Positions 34,401 to 46,483 of a stretch of 64,000 bases of DNA are shown one piece after another. A program made the translations under genes and the position numbers. Every line of letters starts with the position of its first letter. Position 1 is the stretch's first letter. Below the pieces are notes generated by a model. It had not been told where the DNA came from. It did not search any database and worked only from the letters and a program-made list of their open reading frames with translations. Source of the stretch: Anopheles merus (taxonomy: Eukaryota; Arthropoda; Insecta; Diptera; Culicidae); the NCBI RefSeq assembly GCF_017562075.2, contig NC_054085.1, positions 3,996,566 through 4,060,565 of the forward strand, read 5' to 3'.

Positions 34401-36873
34401 ACTTTTGCGATTTTCGTTCAAACTTCTGCGATTTTCGCAAAAACTTCTGCGATTTTCGCAAAAAGATTGTGATTTTCACAAAAACTTCTGCGTTTTTCGC
34501 AAAAACTTCTGCGATTTTTGCAAAAAGATTGTGATTTTCGCAAGAACTTCTGCGATTTTCGCAAAAACTTTTGCGTTTTTTTCAAAAACTTCTGCGATTT
34601 TCGCAAAAATTTCCTCGATTTTTGCAAGAATTTCTGCGATTTTCGCATGTTTTTTGCGATTTTCGCAACAACTTCTGCGATTTTCGCAAAAAGTTTTGCA
34701 ATTTTCGCAAAAACTTCTGCGATTTTCGCAAGAACTTCTGCGATTTTCGCAAAAAGTTCTGCGATTTTCGCAAAAACTTCTGCGATTTTCGCAAAAACTT
34801 CTGCGATTGTCGCCAAAACCTCTGAGATTTTCGCAAAAACTTCTGCGATTTTCGCAAAAATTCCGCGATTGTCGCAAAAACTTCTGCGATTTGCGCAAAA
34901 ACTTTTGCAATTTTCGCAAAAACTTCTGCGATTTTCGCAAAAAGTTTTGTAATTTTCGCAAAAACTTCTGCGATTTTCGCAAAAACTTCGGCGATTTTCG
35001 CATGAATTTCTGCAATTTTCGCAAAAACTTCTGCGAGTTTCGCAAAAACTTCTGCGATTTTCGCAAAAACTTGTGCGATTTTCGCAAAAACTGCTGCGAT
35101 TTTCGCAAGAACTTCTGCGATTTTTGCAAGAACTTCTGCGATTCTGAGACTTACGCAAAAAAGTTTGCGATTTTCGCAAAAACTTCTGCGATTCTCCCAA
35201 AAACTTCTGCGATCACCGCAAAAACTTCTGCGATTTCAGAAAAAAATTCAGCAATTTTCACAAAAACTTCTGCGATTTTCGCAAGAACTTCTGCGATTTT
35301 CGCAAGAACTTCTGCGATTTTCGCAAAAAGGTTTGCGATTTTCGCCAAAACTTCTGCGATTTTCGCAAAAACTTCTGCGATTTTCGCAAAAAGTTTTGCG
35401 ATATTCGCAAAAACTACTGCGATTTTCGCAAGAACTTCTGCGATTTTCGATAAAAGTTTTGCTATTTTCTCAAAAACTTCTGCGATTTTCGCAAAAACTT
35501 CTGCGATTTTCGCAAAAAGTTTTGCGATTTTTGCAAAAACTTCTGCGATTTTTGCAAAAACTTTTGCGATTTTCGCAAGAACTTCTGCGATTTTCGCAAA
35601 AAGATTTGCGATTTTTACAAAAACTTCTGCGATTTTCGCAAAAAGTTCTGTAATTTTTGCAAAAACTTCTGCAATTTTCGCAAAAACTTCTGCGATTTTC
35701 TCAAAAAGATTTGCGATTTTCGCAAAAAGGTTTGTGATTTATGCAAAAATTTCTGCGATTTTCGCAAAAATTTCTGCGATTTTCACAAAAAGATTTGCGA
35801 TTTTCGCAAAAACTTCTGCGATTTTCGCAAGAACTTCTGCGATTTTCGCAAGAACTTCTGCGATTTTCGTTAAAACTTCTGCGATTTTCGCAAAAAGTTC
35901 TGCGATTTTTTGCAAAAACTTCTGCGATTTTCGCAAAATTTACTGCGATTTTTGCAAAAACTTCTGCGATTTTCGCAAGAACTTCTGCGATTTTCGCAAA
36001 AACCTCTGCGATTTTAGCAAAAGGTTTGCGAATTTCACATAAACTTCTACGATTTTTGGAAAAAGTTGTGTTATTTTCGCAAGAACTTCTGCAATTTTCG
36101 CAAAAACTTCTGCAATTTTTGCAAAAACTTCTGCGATTTTTGCAAAAAACTTCTGCGATTTTGGCAAACACTTCTGCGATTGTCGCAAAACCTTCTGCGA
36201 TTTTCGCAAAAACTTCTGCATTTTTGCAAAAACTTCTGCGATTTTGGAAAAAAACTTCTGCAATTGTCGCAAAAACTTCTGCGATTTTCCCAAAAAGTTT
36301 TGCGATTTCACAAAAACTTTTGCAATTTTTGCAAAAACTTCTGCGATTTTCGCAAAAAGGTTTGCGATTTTCGCAACAACTTCTGCGATTTTCGCAAAAA
36401 CTTTTGCGTTTTTTTCAAAAACTCCTCAAAAATTTCCTCAATTTTTGCAAGAATTTCTGCGATTTTCGCAAAAAGTTTTGCGATTTTCGCAAAAATTTCT
36501 GCGATTTTCGCAAGAACTTCTGCGATTTTCGCAAAAACTTCTGCGATTGTCGCCAAAACCTCTGAGATTTTCGCAAAAACTTCTACGATTTTCGCAAAAA
36601 TTCCGCGATTTTCGCAAAAACTTCTGCGATTTGCGCAAAAATTTCTGCAATTTTCGAAAAAAACTTCTGCGATTTTCGCAAAAAGTTTTGTGATTTTCGC
36701 AAAAACTTCTTCGATTTTCGCAAAAACTTCTGCGATTTTCGCATGAATTTCTGCAATTTTCGCAAAAACTTCTGCTTGTTTCGCAAAAACTTCTGCGAGT
36801 TTCGCAAAAACTTCTGCGATTTTCGCAAAAACTGCTGTGATTTTCGCAAGAATTTCTGCGATTTTTGCAAGAA
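31456..36873. repeat. 21-bp satellite array, second and longer block
   Basis: About 255 units of the same repeat, ending at the N gap. The first 2.5 kb corresponds to the first block with many one-base losses. From about 34 kb the units are more regular, and a spurious 656-codon plus-strand frame spans 34072-36042. There is higher-order similarity: about 34600-35150 resembles 36410-36870, so multi-unit blocks have been copied. Confidence 0.95.
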
Positions 36874-36973
36874 NNNNNNNNNNNNNNNNNNNNNNNNNNN
36901 NNNNNNNNNNNNNNNNNNNNNNNNNNNNNNNNNNNNNNNNNNNNNNNNNNNNNNNNNNNNNNNNNNNNNNNNN
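36874..36973. other. Assembly gap (100 N)
   Basis: Exactly 100 N between the satellite and a TA microsatellite, two repeats that typically break assemblies. Confidence 0.99.

Positions 36974-37034
<61 letters not shown>
36974..37034. repeat. TA microsatellite
   Basis: About thirty TA units directly after the gap. Confidence 0.97.
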
Positions 37035-37038
<4 letters not shown>

Positions 37039-37320
37039 TTATACAAAAAAAGTAAATAAAAAATAATAATAAATAAAAAAAATAGGAACAATTATAGTTT
37101 TTGCGAAATAATTTTATTGGACTTAAACGTTAATTAATTATGTTATTATTATGATTGTCGTTATTATTAATGGATCGAATTTAATGAGAAAGTTAAAGGA
37201 TAAATTATTCAGTTAAGGTTAATACAACATAAATTAGAGTATTTACCAAAGAATTTAGAGTTTGTACTGTAAGTAAATATAAAATTTGGCTAGAGAACTA
37301 GTAACATCCATACAATCGGA

Positions 37321-38320
37321 TTGATAGAGCTCGGAGAAGCCATAAGTGAAGAGTATTTAAACAAAATTAACAGTGAACCCAACGAATGCTTTTCAGCGAT
37401 TGAGTTTCGCATAAAACAATTACCAAATGACACACGATTCCAAACAGAAAAAAGGGCGCATTTCGATATTAAAATTGCAACATCTCTTGTTCAAACATAT
37501 GATGGATCAAAAGAGAATCTTGACATTTTCATAGATTCTGTAAACTTACTTAAAGAGATTACTCCAAATGATCAAAAGGTAATGCTGGTAAAATTTATCA
37601 AAACACGAATAACAGGAAAGCCAGAATAGGATTACCACGAGATCTGGACAACATCGATGAAATTCTAGAAAATATAAAAGTAAGATGTGAAGAAAAAAAA
37701 AACAAATCCCGAAAAAGTCATCAACAATTAAAAACTATCCAAGCAAAAAACCACTAAAATTGTGAAGAGGTCGAAATCTTAACTAGCAAATAAAAAGACT
37801 TTATCTAGAACAAAAAATCCCGAAGAAGTAGCACAAAAATGGCTGTTAAAGTTGGAGTTGACACACTTAAGAAAAAATTTCCAACTCTGAAACAAAAATT
37901 CTACTTAAAGTCGGACAATACCCAACAATTACAGCAGCTACACAAAAGGTATTAGAAAATGAAATCGAAAACAATAATTCAAATCAAGTTTTAGCCTTAA
38001 TAGAAACCAAAATTTTCCACAAATAATTCAAAAGATTTCCTAACAGCAAAACAATAAATTATAATAGATATAACTCGAACCCAAACTTCCAAAACAGAAC
38101 TAACAGGAGGTATTATGAAAGTCCAATTCAAATAGAACGAACCCAAATACATATACCCCAAATAGAAACAGAGATAGACATTTCTATAGGATCCCTAGAC
38201 AATATAATCAATTTGGAAGACAAAATACACAGCCCAATAACTTCTCAAATCAACAAGCTCGTAGAATATTTACTACTGAAGCTGAAGAAGAAGAGGAACA
38301 GAATAATTTTTTAGGCCAAG
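37321..38320 (+). pseudogene. gag: Gag of second Gypsy element, broken
   Basis: The first 103 codons are open (37321-37629) and include FDIKIATSLVQTYDGSKENL and MLVKFIKTRITG, the capsid-like part that resembles gag of the first element (LVKPFDGTNTLLNPYIES). After that, stops and shifts break the frame. The 3' part is Asn/Arg/Gln-rich (for example NYNRYNSNPNFQNRTN), again without an obvious zinc knuckle. Confidence 0.75.
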
Positions 38321-38347
38321 CCCGGCAGGAATAGAACAGCTGCGGTA

Positions 38348-41300
38348 ATGACATTGAATTTATCTGCCAATAATTCAACTACAATTAAAGTAGAAAAAGC
38401 TGCAAATAAGTATAGTTCATTATTTATAGACACAGGAGCAGCAGTTTCATTATTTAAAATAGGAAAAATTAGATCTCAGCATGAGATAGATAGCAATAAC
38501 AAAGTTAGACTTACAGGAATTACTAATAACTCTTTAATTACCTATGGTACAATTAGTTCAAATTTAATATTTAACAACGCAACAGTTAGTCATAAATTTC
38601 ACTTGATTCCAGATATTATAGAAATAGAAGCCGATGGAATTTTAGGAAGAGATTTCTTTACAAAATATAATGTAAGATAGATTATGAATATTATTTGTTA
38701 AATTTTGATATCAGTGGAATCTCAATCTCATCCTATAGAAGACAATTCACTCTTAATTCCAGCAAGAAGTGAAATTATAATAAAATAGATTTAAAGAATT
38801 TAAAAAAAGATTCAGTAGTTCATGCACAGGAAATAACAACAGAATATTTTGCGCTAATACAATAGTTTCAAGAATAATCCATGTATAAAATTTATTAATA
38901 CTACTGAAAAAGATACTATTATAACACGAAATTTTTCAAACCTACAATAGAGCCAATTAATAACTTTGAAATTTATAAAGTAGCAGAACTAAAACAAATA
39001 TGCATAGAGTTAAAGAAATATTAAGCAAAATCAATTTAAAAAATTATCCAGATATTATTTGTCAAGAAATAAGTAAACTAGTAAATAAATTTTCTGATTT
39101 ATTTTGTTTAAATGAAGACCCAATTACAACTAATAATTTTATAAGCAAACAATACTCCTAAAGACAATATTCCTACATATATACCCAACTATAAACAATT
39201 CATTCGCAAAGCAAAGAAATAGATCAGCAAGTAAATAAGATGTTAGAAAATAATATAATAGAAAACTCCGTTTCCCCTTACAATTCACCAATTCTGCTTG
39301 TCCCAGATAAGTTTCCACTTCCGAGGATAGACACAATATTAGACCAATTAGGAAATGCAAAATATTTCAGCACTCTAGATCTGATGTCAGGTTTTCATCA
39401 GATCCCTTTGGAAAAAGAATCGCGAAAATATACAGCATTTTACACCAAAAGGACATTATCAATTCACAAGAGCCTTTTGGAAACATAAGTCCTAACAGTT
39501 TTCAGCGTATGATGGCAATAGCAATGGCTGGCCTCACACCTGAAATAGCATTCATTGATGATATTATAGTAATAGGAAGCTCAATGAAAAATCATATAGA
39601 AAATCTTACACAAGTATTTAATAGATTACGATACTACAATCTTAAATTGAACCCAGAGAAGTGCAAATTCTTTAAATCAGATGTTACATATCTTGGACAC
39701 AAAATAACGGACCAGGGAATATACCCTGATGAAACCAAATTCGAAACAATAAGAAAGTTTCCTATACCAACTAACGCAGACGAAGTTAGAAGATTCGTAG
39801 ATTTCTGTAATTACTACAGAAAATTTATACAAAACTTTCCAAAAATTGCAAAGCCACTAAATGATTTATTAAAGAAAGGCACACTTTTTGAATGGAAAAA
39901 GGAACAACAAACAGCATTTGATTCATTAAAGGAGCATCTGCTATCTCCAACCATTCTTAAATACCCAGACTTTAGCAAAGATTTTATTATAACTACAGAC
40001 GCATCAAACTTTTCGTGCGGAGCAGTTCCCTCCCAAATCACACAGGGCAAGATTTCCTATTGCATTCGCAAGTAAAACTTTTACTAAAGGCGAAAAGAAT
40101 AAGAGTATAATAGAAAAAGAATTAGTAGCTATACACTGGGCAGTAAATCATTTAAACCATATGTTTATGGACGGAAATTTACAATCAGAACAGACCATAG
40201 ACCACTGGTTTATCTCTTTGGTATGAAAAATCCAACGTCAAAATTAACCAGAATTAGACTAGATCTGGAAGAATTTGATTTCACAATACAATTCGTAGCT
40301 GGGAAAAAGTAATGTTGCAGCAGACGCATTATCACGAATCGTGTACAATTCAGATGAGTTGAAAGAATTGATCCAAAAACTAAAGAGGAGGATATTAAAA
40401 GCATTAAAAACAATTCAATTATGGTAGTTAACACAAGAGCAATGGTAAAGGCGCAAAAGAAAGTAAAGGATACACCAACAGCTGGAAGAAATAAAGAAGA
40501 AGTAACTAATCAAGTATTTTGGAAGACAGATAGACCGTCAGAAGTTAATAAGATTTTGAAAATTAAGTCAGAAGTTAAAGAAATGGAATAGAAATCAAAG
40601 TATGTAGTCACAACTATAATAAGCAACTTGGAAAAAGGGTTATCCCTCTTAACAATTCTAAAGGCCAAAATGGAAGTCAAGAAATAGAACTTGCTCTTCT
40701 AGATATATGCCAAATTGCTAAGAAATTTAACCGAGACAAGTTAGCAATATCAGTTGAGGACAAATTATTCGAATATTACTCTCAATTAACCATAAAGGAA
40801 ATAGTAGACACAGCAATTTTCGGTTACGAGATAATTTGTTTGATCCACCTAAATGGATAACAAGTGAGAAAGAAAAGTTGAAAATAATGGAAGAATATCA
40901 TGCCATACCCACAGGAGGTCATATAGGGCAATACAGATTATATTTAAAATTCGTGAAAAATTTAAATGGAATAATATGAAGCAAGATTATAATAAGTTAC
41001 GTGCAGAAATGTGAAATATGCAAAGTCAGCAAAGTAAATAAGCACACAAAAGAAAAATCTATAAACATCAACTCCAGCAAAACCATTTACCATCATATCA
41101 ATTGACACAGTTGGTCCATTACCCAAAACAATAAATAACAACAGATATGCAATTACGATTCAATGCGACCTATCAAAATATATAGTGATCATTCCAATTC
41201 AAACAAAGAAGCAAACACGATTGCGAAAGCATTGGTTGAACATTTTATCTTGACTTATGGAAGCTTTTTGGAGCTTAGATCAGACCAAGGATTGGAATAT

Positions 41301-41880
41301 AACAATGAGGTGTTAGGTAAAATAGCCCAATTTTAAAAATAAAACAAACATTTTCAACGCCATATCATCACACAACAATTGGAGCTCTAGAACGTAATCA
41401 TAGAAGCTTAAATGAATACCTTAGAGCATTTACTAATGAACATCACGATGATTGGGATGATTGGATAAAATTTATGAGTTTGTTTATAATACAACACCAC
41501 ATACAGAAAACAAATATACTCCGTTTGAATTAGTTTTCGGTAGAACAGCAAATCTACCACAAGAAATTTATAAACATAAAATCGATCCAGTTTATAATAT
41601 AGAACAATATTACAATGAAATGAAATTTAAACTACAAAAGTCCAATGAGATTGCACGTAAGAACATAATTATAGAAAAAGAAAAAAAAGAGAAAAGAATT
41701 AAATCAGCATATAAACCATAGATGTAAGCATAGGAGATTTGGTATACTTAAAAAATGAAAATAGAAAAAAATTAGATCCATTGTACTTAGGTCCATTTAT
41801 AATACGAAATAAAGATCCAAATGTACAATCAAGAATAGTCATACGCAAAAGACTACAACAGTACATAAGAACAGATTAAT
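38348..41880 (+). pseudogene. pol: Pol of second Gypsy element, broken
   Basis: Protease (SLFIDTGAAVSLF and ADGILGRDFF, 38348-38680). RT: SPILLVP is followed directly by DKFPLPRID, so the segment with the DYR motif is deleted near 39306. The catalytic site reads FIDDIIV near 39550 with one residue missing before it. RNase H: ITTDASNFSCGAV and RTDHRPLVYLFG. Integrase: CEICK zinc finger, SIDTVGPL, RSDQGLEY and GALERNHRSLNEYL near 41380, then GPF-type LYLGPFII near 41785. Frames change many times. Cannot work as written. Confidence 0.85.
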
Positions 41881-41940
41881 CAAGAACTAAATGAATAACG
41901 CAATTCTTTCGCTCATTCACTCAATCTTACGTTATTCACA

Positions 41941-41953
41941 AAAACGGGGGAGG
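41941..41953 (+). promoter_or_regulatory. Polypurine tract
   Basis: AAAACGGGGGAGG ends exactly at the TG of the 3' LTR, as a plus-strand primer site should. Confidence 0.8.
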
Positions 41954-42677
41954 TGTAGCATAGGTTCGACACCCGACACTATTAGACTTAGCAAATTAGA
42001 ATTAGATTAGAATAGCAAAGACACAATTATTAGTATAACATCCGCTATAATAATCTGCAGTAAATTCATTACATCCTAGACACAAACCGCACTAAGGCTA
42101 GAATGAAACAGCTAATGATAGAATGAAATAGCATGATAAGTGGCGTGATCGTATTCACAAACCACTCAAAAGAAATAGTTTTTACAAGTATAAAAATTTA
42201 GATTAAACATTATCAGAACATAAATTACTGTAATTAGATGCACACAAATATTAGACATAAAGTGCAATATGTTCTAATCCGAACCAACTAGATAAATAGG
42301 GAAAATTTAATAGAGTTCATCCAATTGCGCAGTAGGATAATACACATGGAAGGACGATGTTACCTAATGTACGCAAAAAGTCACGTACGCATAATGCGAT
42401 AGATAGAGCAGGATAATAAATTGTAATCATGCATAACGGAGCGGATAAGCTAAATATGCCCATAAGCGCAATGTAATTATTTCGTATAAAAGGAAGCTCG
42501 CGCATAGCTAGAAGAGAGTTGTTGTATCAGTAAAATCACGCAGTCCAGTCCGCCGCGCAAAATTTAGTCCGCAAATCAATAGAAGCCAACCACGCTATTA
42601 AGTTTAAGTAAAGTGGCAAAAATAAAGTGAGTTTATATAAAAGTGCAAATACAATCCGTCTTTAGTTTGGAACGGCA
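41954..42677 (+). repeat. 3' LTR of second Gypsy element
   Basis: Starts TGTAGCATAGG after the purine tract. Holds TATAAAAGG near 42485 and AATAAA near 42620. The end is set at a CA near 42677 without a partner LTR to confirm it. Confidence 0.6.
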
Positions 42678-42689
42678 CTAAGTGATGAC

Positions 42690-43420
42690 AAGTTCACTAC
42701 AATTTCATGCTGTTGTTTGTTGCGATCACTTTCCTCTCCACGTCGCACCATGAGGAAAAAGGGGTGTATGCTGCATCGTTGCTGGAGCAGTTTGTGGCAG
42801 ATTATGCTCATGTTTACAGCCCCACGCTTGTGAACAGCAATGTGCATAATCTGCGTTTATGATGACGTATTTCCATTTGGGGATATTAACACTACATCGG
42901 CATACGATCACGAGGCGAAGCTGCACGATGTGGGAAAATTGGTCCATTCTGGGAGGAACAGCCTAGCACAAGCAGTTCATCGACTGATTGAGCTAGAGCA
43001 CATTGATGTTGCTAAAGAATGCAATCCAGCAACTGCAGTAGAATGCACCACCCGAATGGTAAAAGGCAAGGAGATAATTGCCACTATGAGGAAAGGTTTG
43101 ATGTTGCGAACCAATTTTCGCGATCAGTGGTACATGACAAATGATGGCACCATGGTTAAGTACCACACCGCAGCACAACAGGGCGCGCAGCTAATCGTTG
43201 AAGGGCATGCCCTGAAACAGAAATATTCTGCTTTTAGCCAGCCCTGCCCTTCAGAGCATGTTTGATATTTAGGGGAAGTGTTGAAGACGTTAATTCCGGT
43301 CAATTCAACGCACGCTGAGCAGCTCAATACTGTGCAAGCTGCTGCGTGTAGAAACCGCCAAAGAGGGCGAGTTTATGTTTGTGCCATTAACACATACCTT
43401 TCTAACGGCAAATAAACAAA
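42690..43420 (+). pseudogene. C-terminal fragment of a transposase-type protein (EnSpm/CACTA-like?)
   Basis: The plus strand encodes LLEQFVADYAHVYSP, then NVHNL, then, one frame over, YDDVFPFGDINTTSAYDHE, LVHSGRNSLAQAVHRLIELE, and after a stop a tail with VLKTLIPVNSTH. The order NVHNL-x-DDV-x-x-FG-x-x-x-x-x-SA-x-x-x-E followed by a short basic helix with LAQ-x-x-x-R is, from memory, the conserved C-terminal region of tnp2/DUF4218-like transposases found in invertebrate DNA transposons. A one-base loss near 42860 and the stop at 43263 break it. No catalytic core is present. Convergent with the DUF4806-type gene to its right. Confidence 0.45.
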
Positions 43421-44078
43421 CTAAAAATAACTAAGCCGAAAGTCGTTTGGTCGTCTGATTGAGGAAAGAAACGGGCTACTTTTATTGACTAGCTTTTCGT
43501 TAAGTTTCATTTTAATTAGAAGGAAAGCGGACACTGCGCATCCAATTTCATCAACAGAGATAATTATTTGCAACAAAGGAACTACATCGCAAAATTAACC
43601 AAAATGCTCTGACAATCAATTGTACATCTTTATTTTATTTTTTTTATTTTTTTTATTTTTGTTGACTAGCAAATAAGAAAAGCATAGCCTTTCATAACGT
43701 GCCACTCGCATTTCATTTGATTGCGCGTGTTAGAGTATTTACTTTATGAAAGGGCAAATCATATTGAGATCATCATATTGAGATAAATATAAAAAATAAA
43801 CGAACAAAACATCCATGTAAATATCAATTCATTATGAAATAAAAAAAATTTTTCACGTGATTTAATTGTTCAATTCTGCTTTAATACCAAATTATGCTAA
43901 ACGATGCTTACCTATCCTATGCTAACCTAAACTTACTAAGCTAAATTGGTCACCTATAGCTATCTAATCAATACTAAACTAGACTAACTTAATACAAGCT
44001 AAATTATATTTAAATTGTACCCACCATCCCCATCACCATCCACTACAGGGTCCGTTTTTTTGGCACGCGTTGATACGC
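43421..44078. other. Non-coding AT-rich stretch between convergent genes
   Basis: No gene seen. T-rich run at 43628-43660, and several CTAAACTA-like strings near 43920-44000 ahead of the minus-strand gene's 3' end. Confidence 0.5.
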
Positions 44079-44781
44079 TTACCGCAATTTTTTCCCGAAA
44101 TAATCCCGGACAAATCCGGCAGCTATAGTAACTTTATTGGTGCTCCCAATCTTCTTAAAAAGCTGCAAAATGTTGCTATATTTTTTTAGTAAGTTTTGCA
44201 TTCCTCCACTCCAGCTGCAGCGAGGCAAAAACTCCTTGGCGAAAACAAGATCCCTTGCTTCGTCTAGGCGTTTTTGTGGCTCGGAGTCGAACACCTCAGC
44301 CTGCAGCCAAGCTAAGCTATCCCGCATACACTCAGCATCGCCCAGCTTCTGCTCTAAAGCATTTAGCTCATCCTCCGTTGTGACGAGCGTTAGTTTAAAG
44401 TCCTCGGGGAAGGGGGGGAGCATATCCATCTTGGCCAACGCAGATCGATTTTTTGATCTGCCCCACCTGCACTTCGGCCAGGTGCACCGACTTGGCGATG
44501 GCCGAAATTTTGCTTGATATTTCAGCATGATGCTTCTTTTGCTCCCCCCGCATCCCCTCAGTGGATTCATCCAATCGATCCAGCTTAGATCGGACGATCG
44601 CGAATTCCGTCAACAATTTCTCCACAACGGAGAATGGGACGGATTCGTCAGCTGAAACGACAACCGGGTCCACAACGGGAACGACAGCCTGGTTAGCAGC
44701 GGTAGTTGCAGGAACAGCATCGAGCGGTCCCAAAGCTTTGCGCTTCAGGCTGTTACCGCGCCTACGACAGCTCATCATCAA
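44079..44781 (-). pseudogene. DUF4806-type protein gene with one homopolymer frameshift
   Basis: Two minus-strand frames overlap at 44395-44570. The N-terminal frame has a Lys/Arg-rich start, an Ala/Val-rich linker and a helical stretch (VVEKLLTEFAIVRSKLDRLDES, 22 residues predicted as coiled coil, shown here in part as KLLTEFAIVRSKLDRL). It then reaches ICVGQDGYAPP, where a run of seven C shifts the frame. The C-terminal frame continues FKLTLVTTEDELNALEQKL...RDLVFAKEFLPRCSWSGG...FVRDYFGKKLR. The EEL-LE, SWSG and final VR-helix pattern fits DUF4806 as I remember it. If the C run is misread by one base, the gene is intact at about 230 codons. Molecular role unknown. Confidence 0.6.
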
Positions 44782-44931
44782 AGTAGTAGCAGCTGGAGCG
44801 GGAGGGAAGACGGGAGCAGTAGCGACGACCGGTATGGTGTAACGATGGGTGTGGGAGTTGTGATCGGTGCGGGAGAAGCAACGGGTGTGGCGAGCGTTTC
44901 CTCGAGCTCTTCATACGAGTTACTTTATAGT

Positions 44932-45300
44932 TTATACGAGGCTCCGCTTCCCCAACAACCGACCGATCACCGATGAAGTGCGAGCAGCCATGGGATCATA
45001 CGGGGCGGAGTGAGGCTCTTCCAGCGCTACACCTGTACCAACTACAGAAGCAGGAACAAAAGGATGTTTGCCTGGTGGTGTAGCGTTCTCCGTGTTGGTA
45101 CTGGTGGCTGTGGCGGTGGTGGTGGTGGTGTGTGCGGTGGTGGCGGTGTTGGAGGTGGTGATGGTGGTGGTAGTGGCGGTGAAGGTTGTGGTTGCAATAA
45201 TTTGTCGAATTGTAAGATGTCCCAAACCTGGCAGGAGCAACACATCCGACAGCACATTGATTTTTTTTCCTTGAGGCTTCATATTAGTTGTGAACGACAT
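44932..45300 (-). other. Minus-strand ORF with Thr/Pro repeat, probably upstream part of the DUF4806-type gene
   Basis: A 122-codon frame: MSFTTNMKPQGKKINVL, a Thr/Ala-rich tract coded by a G/T-rich repeat (45100-45190), then FVPASVVGTGVALEE. It lies directly upstream of and parallel to the DUF4806-type gene and may be its first exon or a separate low-complexity ORF. In another frame the repeat gives poly-Pro. Confidence 0.35.
45100..45195. repeat. G/T-rich minisatellite (GGTGGTG units)
   Basis: Irregular repeat of GGTGGT and GGCGGT, compositionally like the arrays at 19687 and 27063. Confidence 0.75.
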
Positions 45301-45303
45301 TAG

Positions 45304-46041
45304 TCTGTAAAGTATATTAGACTATGATGTTAGATTTATAATCGAATTCTAACCGAGCCACTGCGCGGGTCAAATGGTCGAATCGGATCGGCGGCATCAA
45401 AGATACCAAACGGAGAGCAGTTCAATTCCGCAACGATCAATCGTTCGACACACAGCGAACATATGTATAATATATATATATATAACATAAAATAATGTAA
45501 ATAAATACTTACCACTTTTTACCAAATAACCACTAACAAAATTTACTAGCACTAGCAATATCACTCAGTTGGTCCAATATATCGTACACGCGTGCCCGGT
45601 TGTTGATGTGCAGAATGAGATAGGCTGTGGGCAATAGAATAGACGGTGGCTGTGGCTTTGGGCAATAGAATTGATAAGCGCAATGGTATGTGTAGAGCAG
45701 CAGGGCAAAGAAGCAGGATAGCGAAGAGGGAGAGAGGAGGGGCGCATGTGTAGAATGAAGCAGTTGAGAAGTGTAAGCTCGAACTTTTTTCGGTCGCACT
45801 TCGATCGCATTTCGATCGAGTTTTTTGTTTCCTTTTTTTTGCCGAATGGCTTTCGCATTTCGATAATTTTTTTTACACGTGTCGATCGGTTTATATTGTA
45901 TAGGTGTGACAAGGACACGTGAATGAATTAATTCAAAGAGCGTGCAGAACTCACAAAATCCTCTCATAAAACAATCAGATCTCACGAAACACTCAATTCT
46001 CTCTCAAAATACTGTCATATACGACTGACCGTATTAATACA
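45304..46041. other. Non-coding stretch
   Basis: A short TA tract at 45468-45485 and a few repeated TTTCGATCG-like strings near 45790-45890. No gene recognised; the minus-strand frames here lack any motif. Confidence 0.5.
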
Positions 46042-46277
46042 CGATGCGCAATCTCAGATTGCGCATATATTCGTTTTATCAAAATATATGTCATTTCGCG
46101 TAGCCAACCCTGAGCTATAAACGCCATTTCCATACAATTTCAGATTGCGCCAAGATTGCGCATAAATTTTCAAGATTATATGTCCGAGATATATATATAT
46201 TTTTTTTTTGACAGATAAATATATCAAACCGACCCGTTTGACAGATAAATATATGCGCAATCTGAGATTGCGCATCG
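46042..46277. mobile_element. 236-bp MITE with 29-bp palindromic TIRs
   Basis: The two ends, 46042-46070 and 46249-46277, are perfect inverted repeats of each other. Each end is itself nearly palindromic: TGCGCAATCT, one or two bases, AGATTGCGCA. A further internal AGATTGCGC pair lies at 46140-46165, and TTTGACAGATAAATATAT occurs twice near the right end. No coding capacity. Superfamily not assigned. Confidence 0.8.
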
Positions 46278-46483
46278 TCTATTGCTACGGTGACATTATG
46301 ACTCGTATCTAGGATGAACGAAACCCAAATGCGATCCAAATGCGACGCTAAAATCTCTTGGATTTTGCGGTGCGGGAACATTGAAAAAAACATCACAAGC
46401 TACTGTCGTCGATCCACACTGCCTATTCAAAACACACGTATAAAACATCGTAGAGCGCGAGCGCATCGTATGTGCAAAACACA

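Larger units (their letters stand above)
37035..42677 (+). mobile_element. Second Ty3/Gypsy element, decayed, no 5' LTR visible
   Basis: Leader, gag, protease, RT, RNase H and integrase in order, then a purine tract and a 3' LTR. No 5' LTR is seen; it is absent or lost in the gap. Sequence is clearly related to but different from the 12281-18686 element. Many stops and frameshifts plus a deletion in the RT mark it as old. Confidence 0.85.

Noticed and set aside
34072..36042. A 656-codon plus-strand ORF
   Set aside because: It is the translation of the 21-bp satellite, which is open in all six frames; no non-repeat sequence supports a gene.
24096..36873. CRISPR-like array
   Set aside because: The units are directly adjacent with no unique spacers, and the context is an insect genome; this is a satellite.
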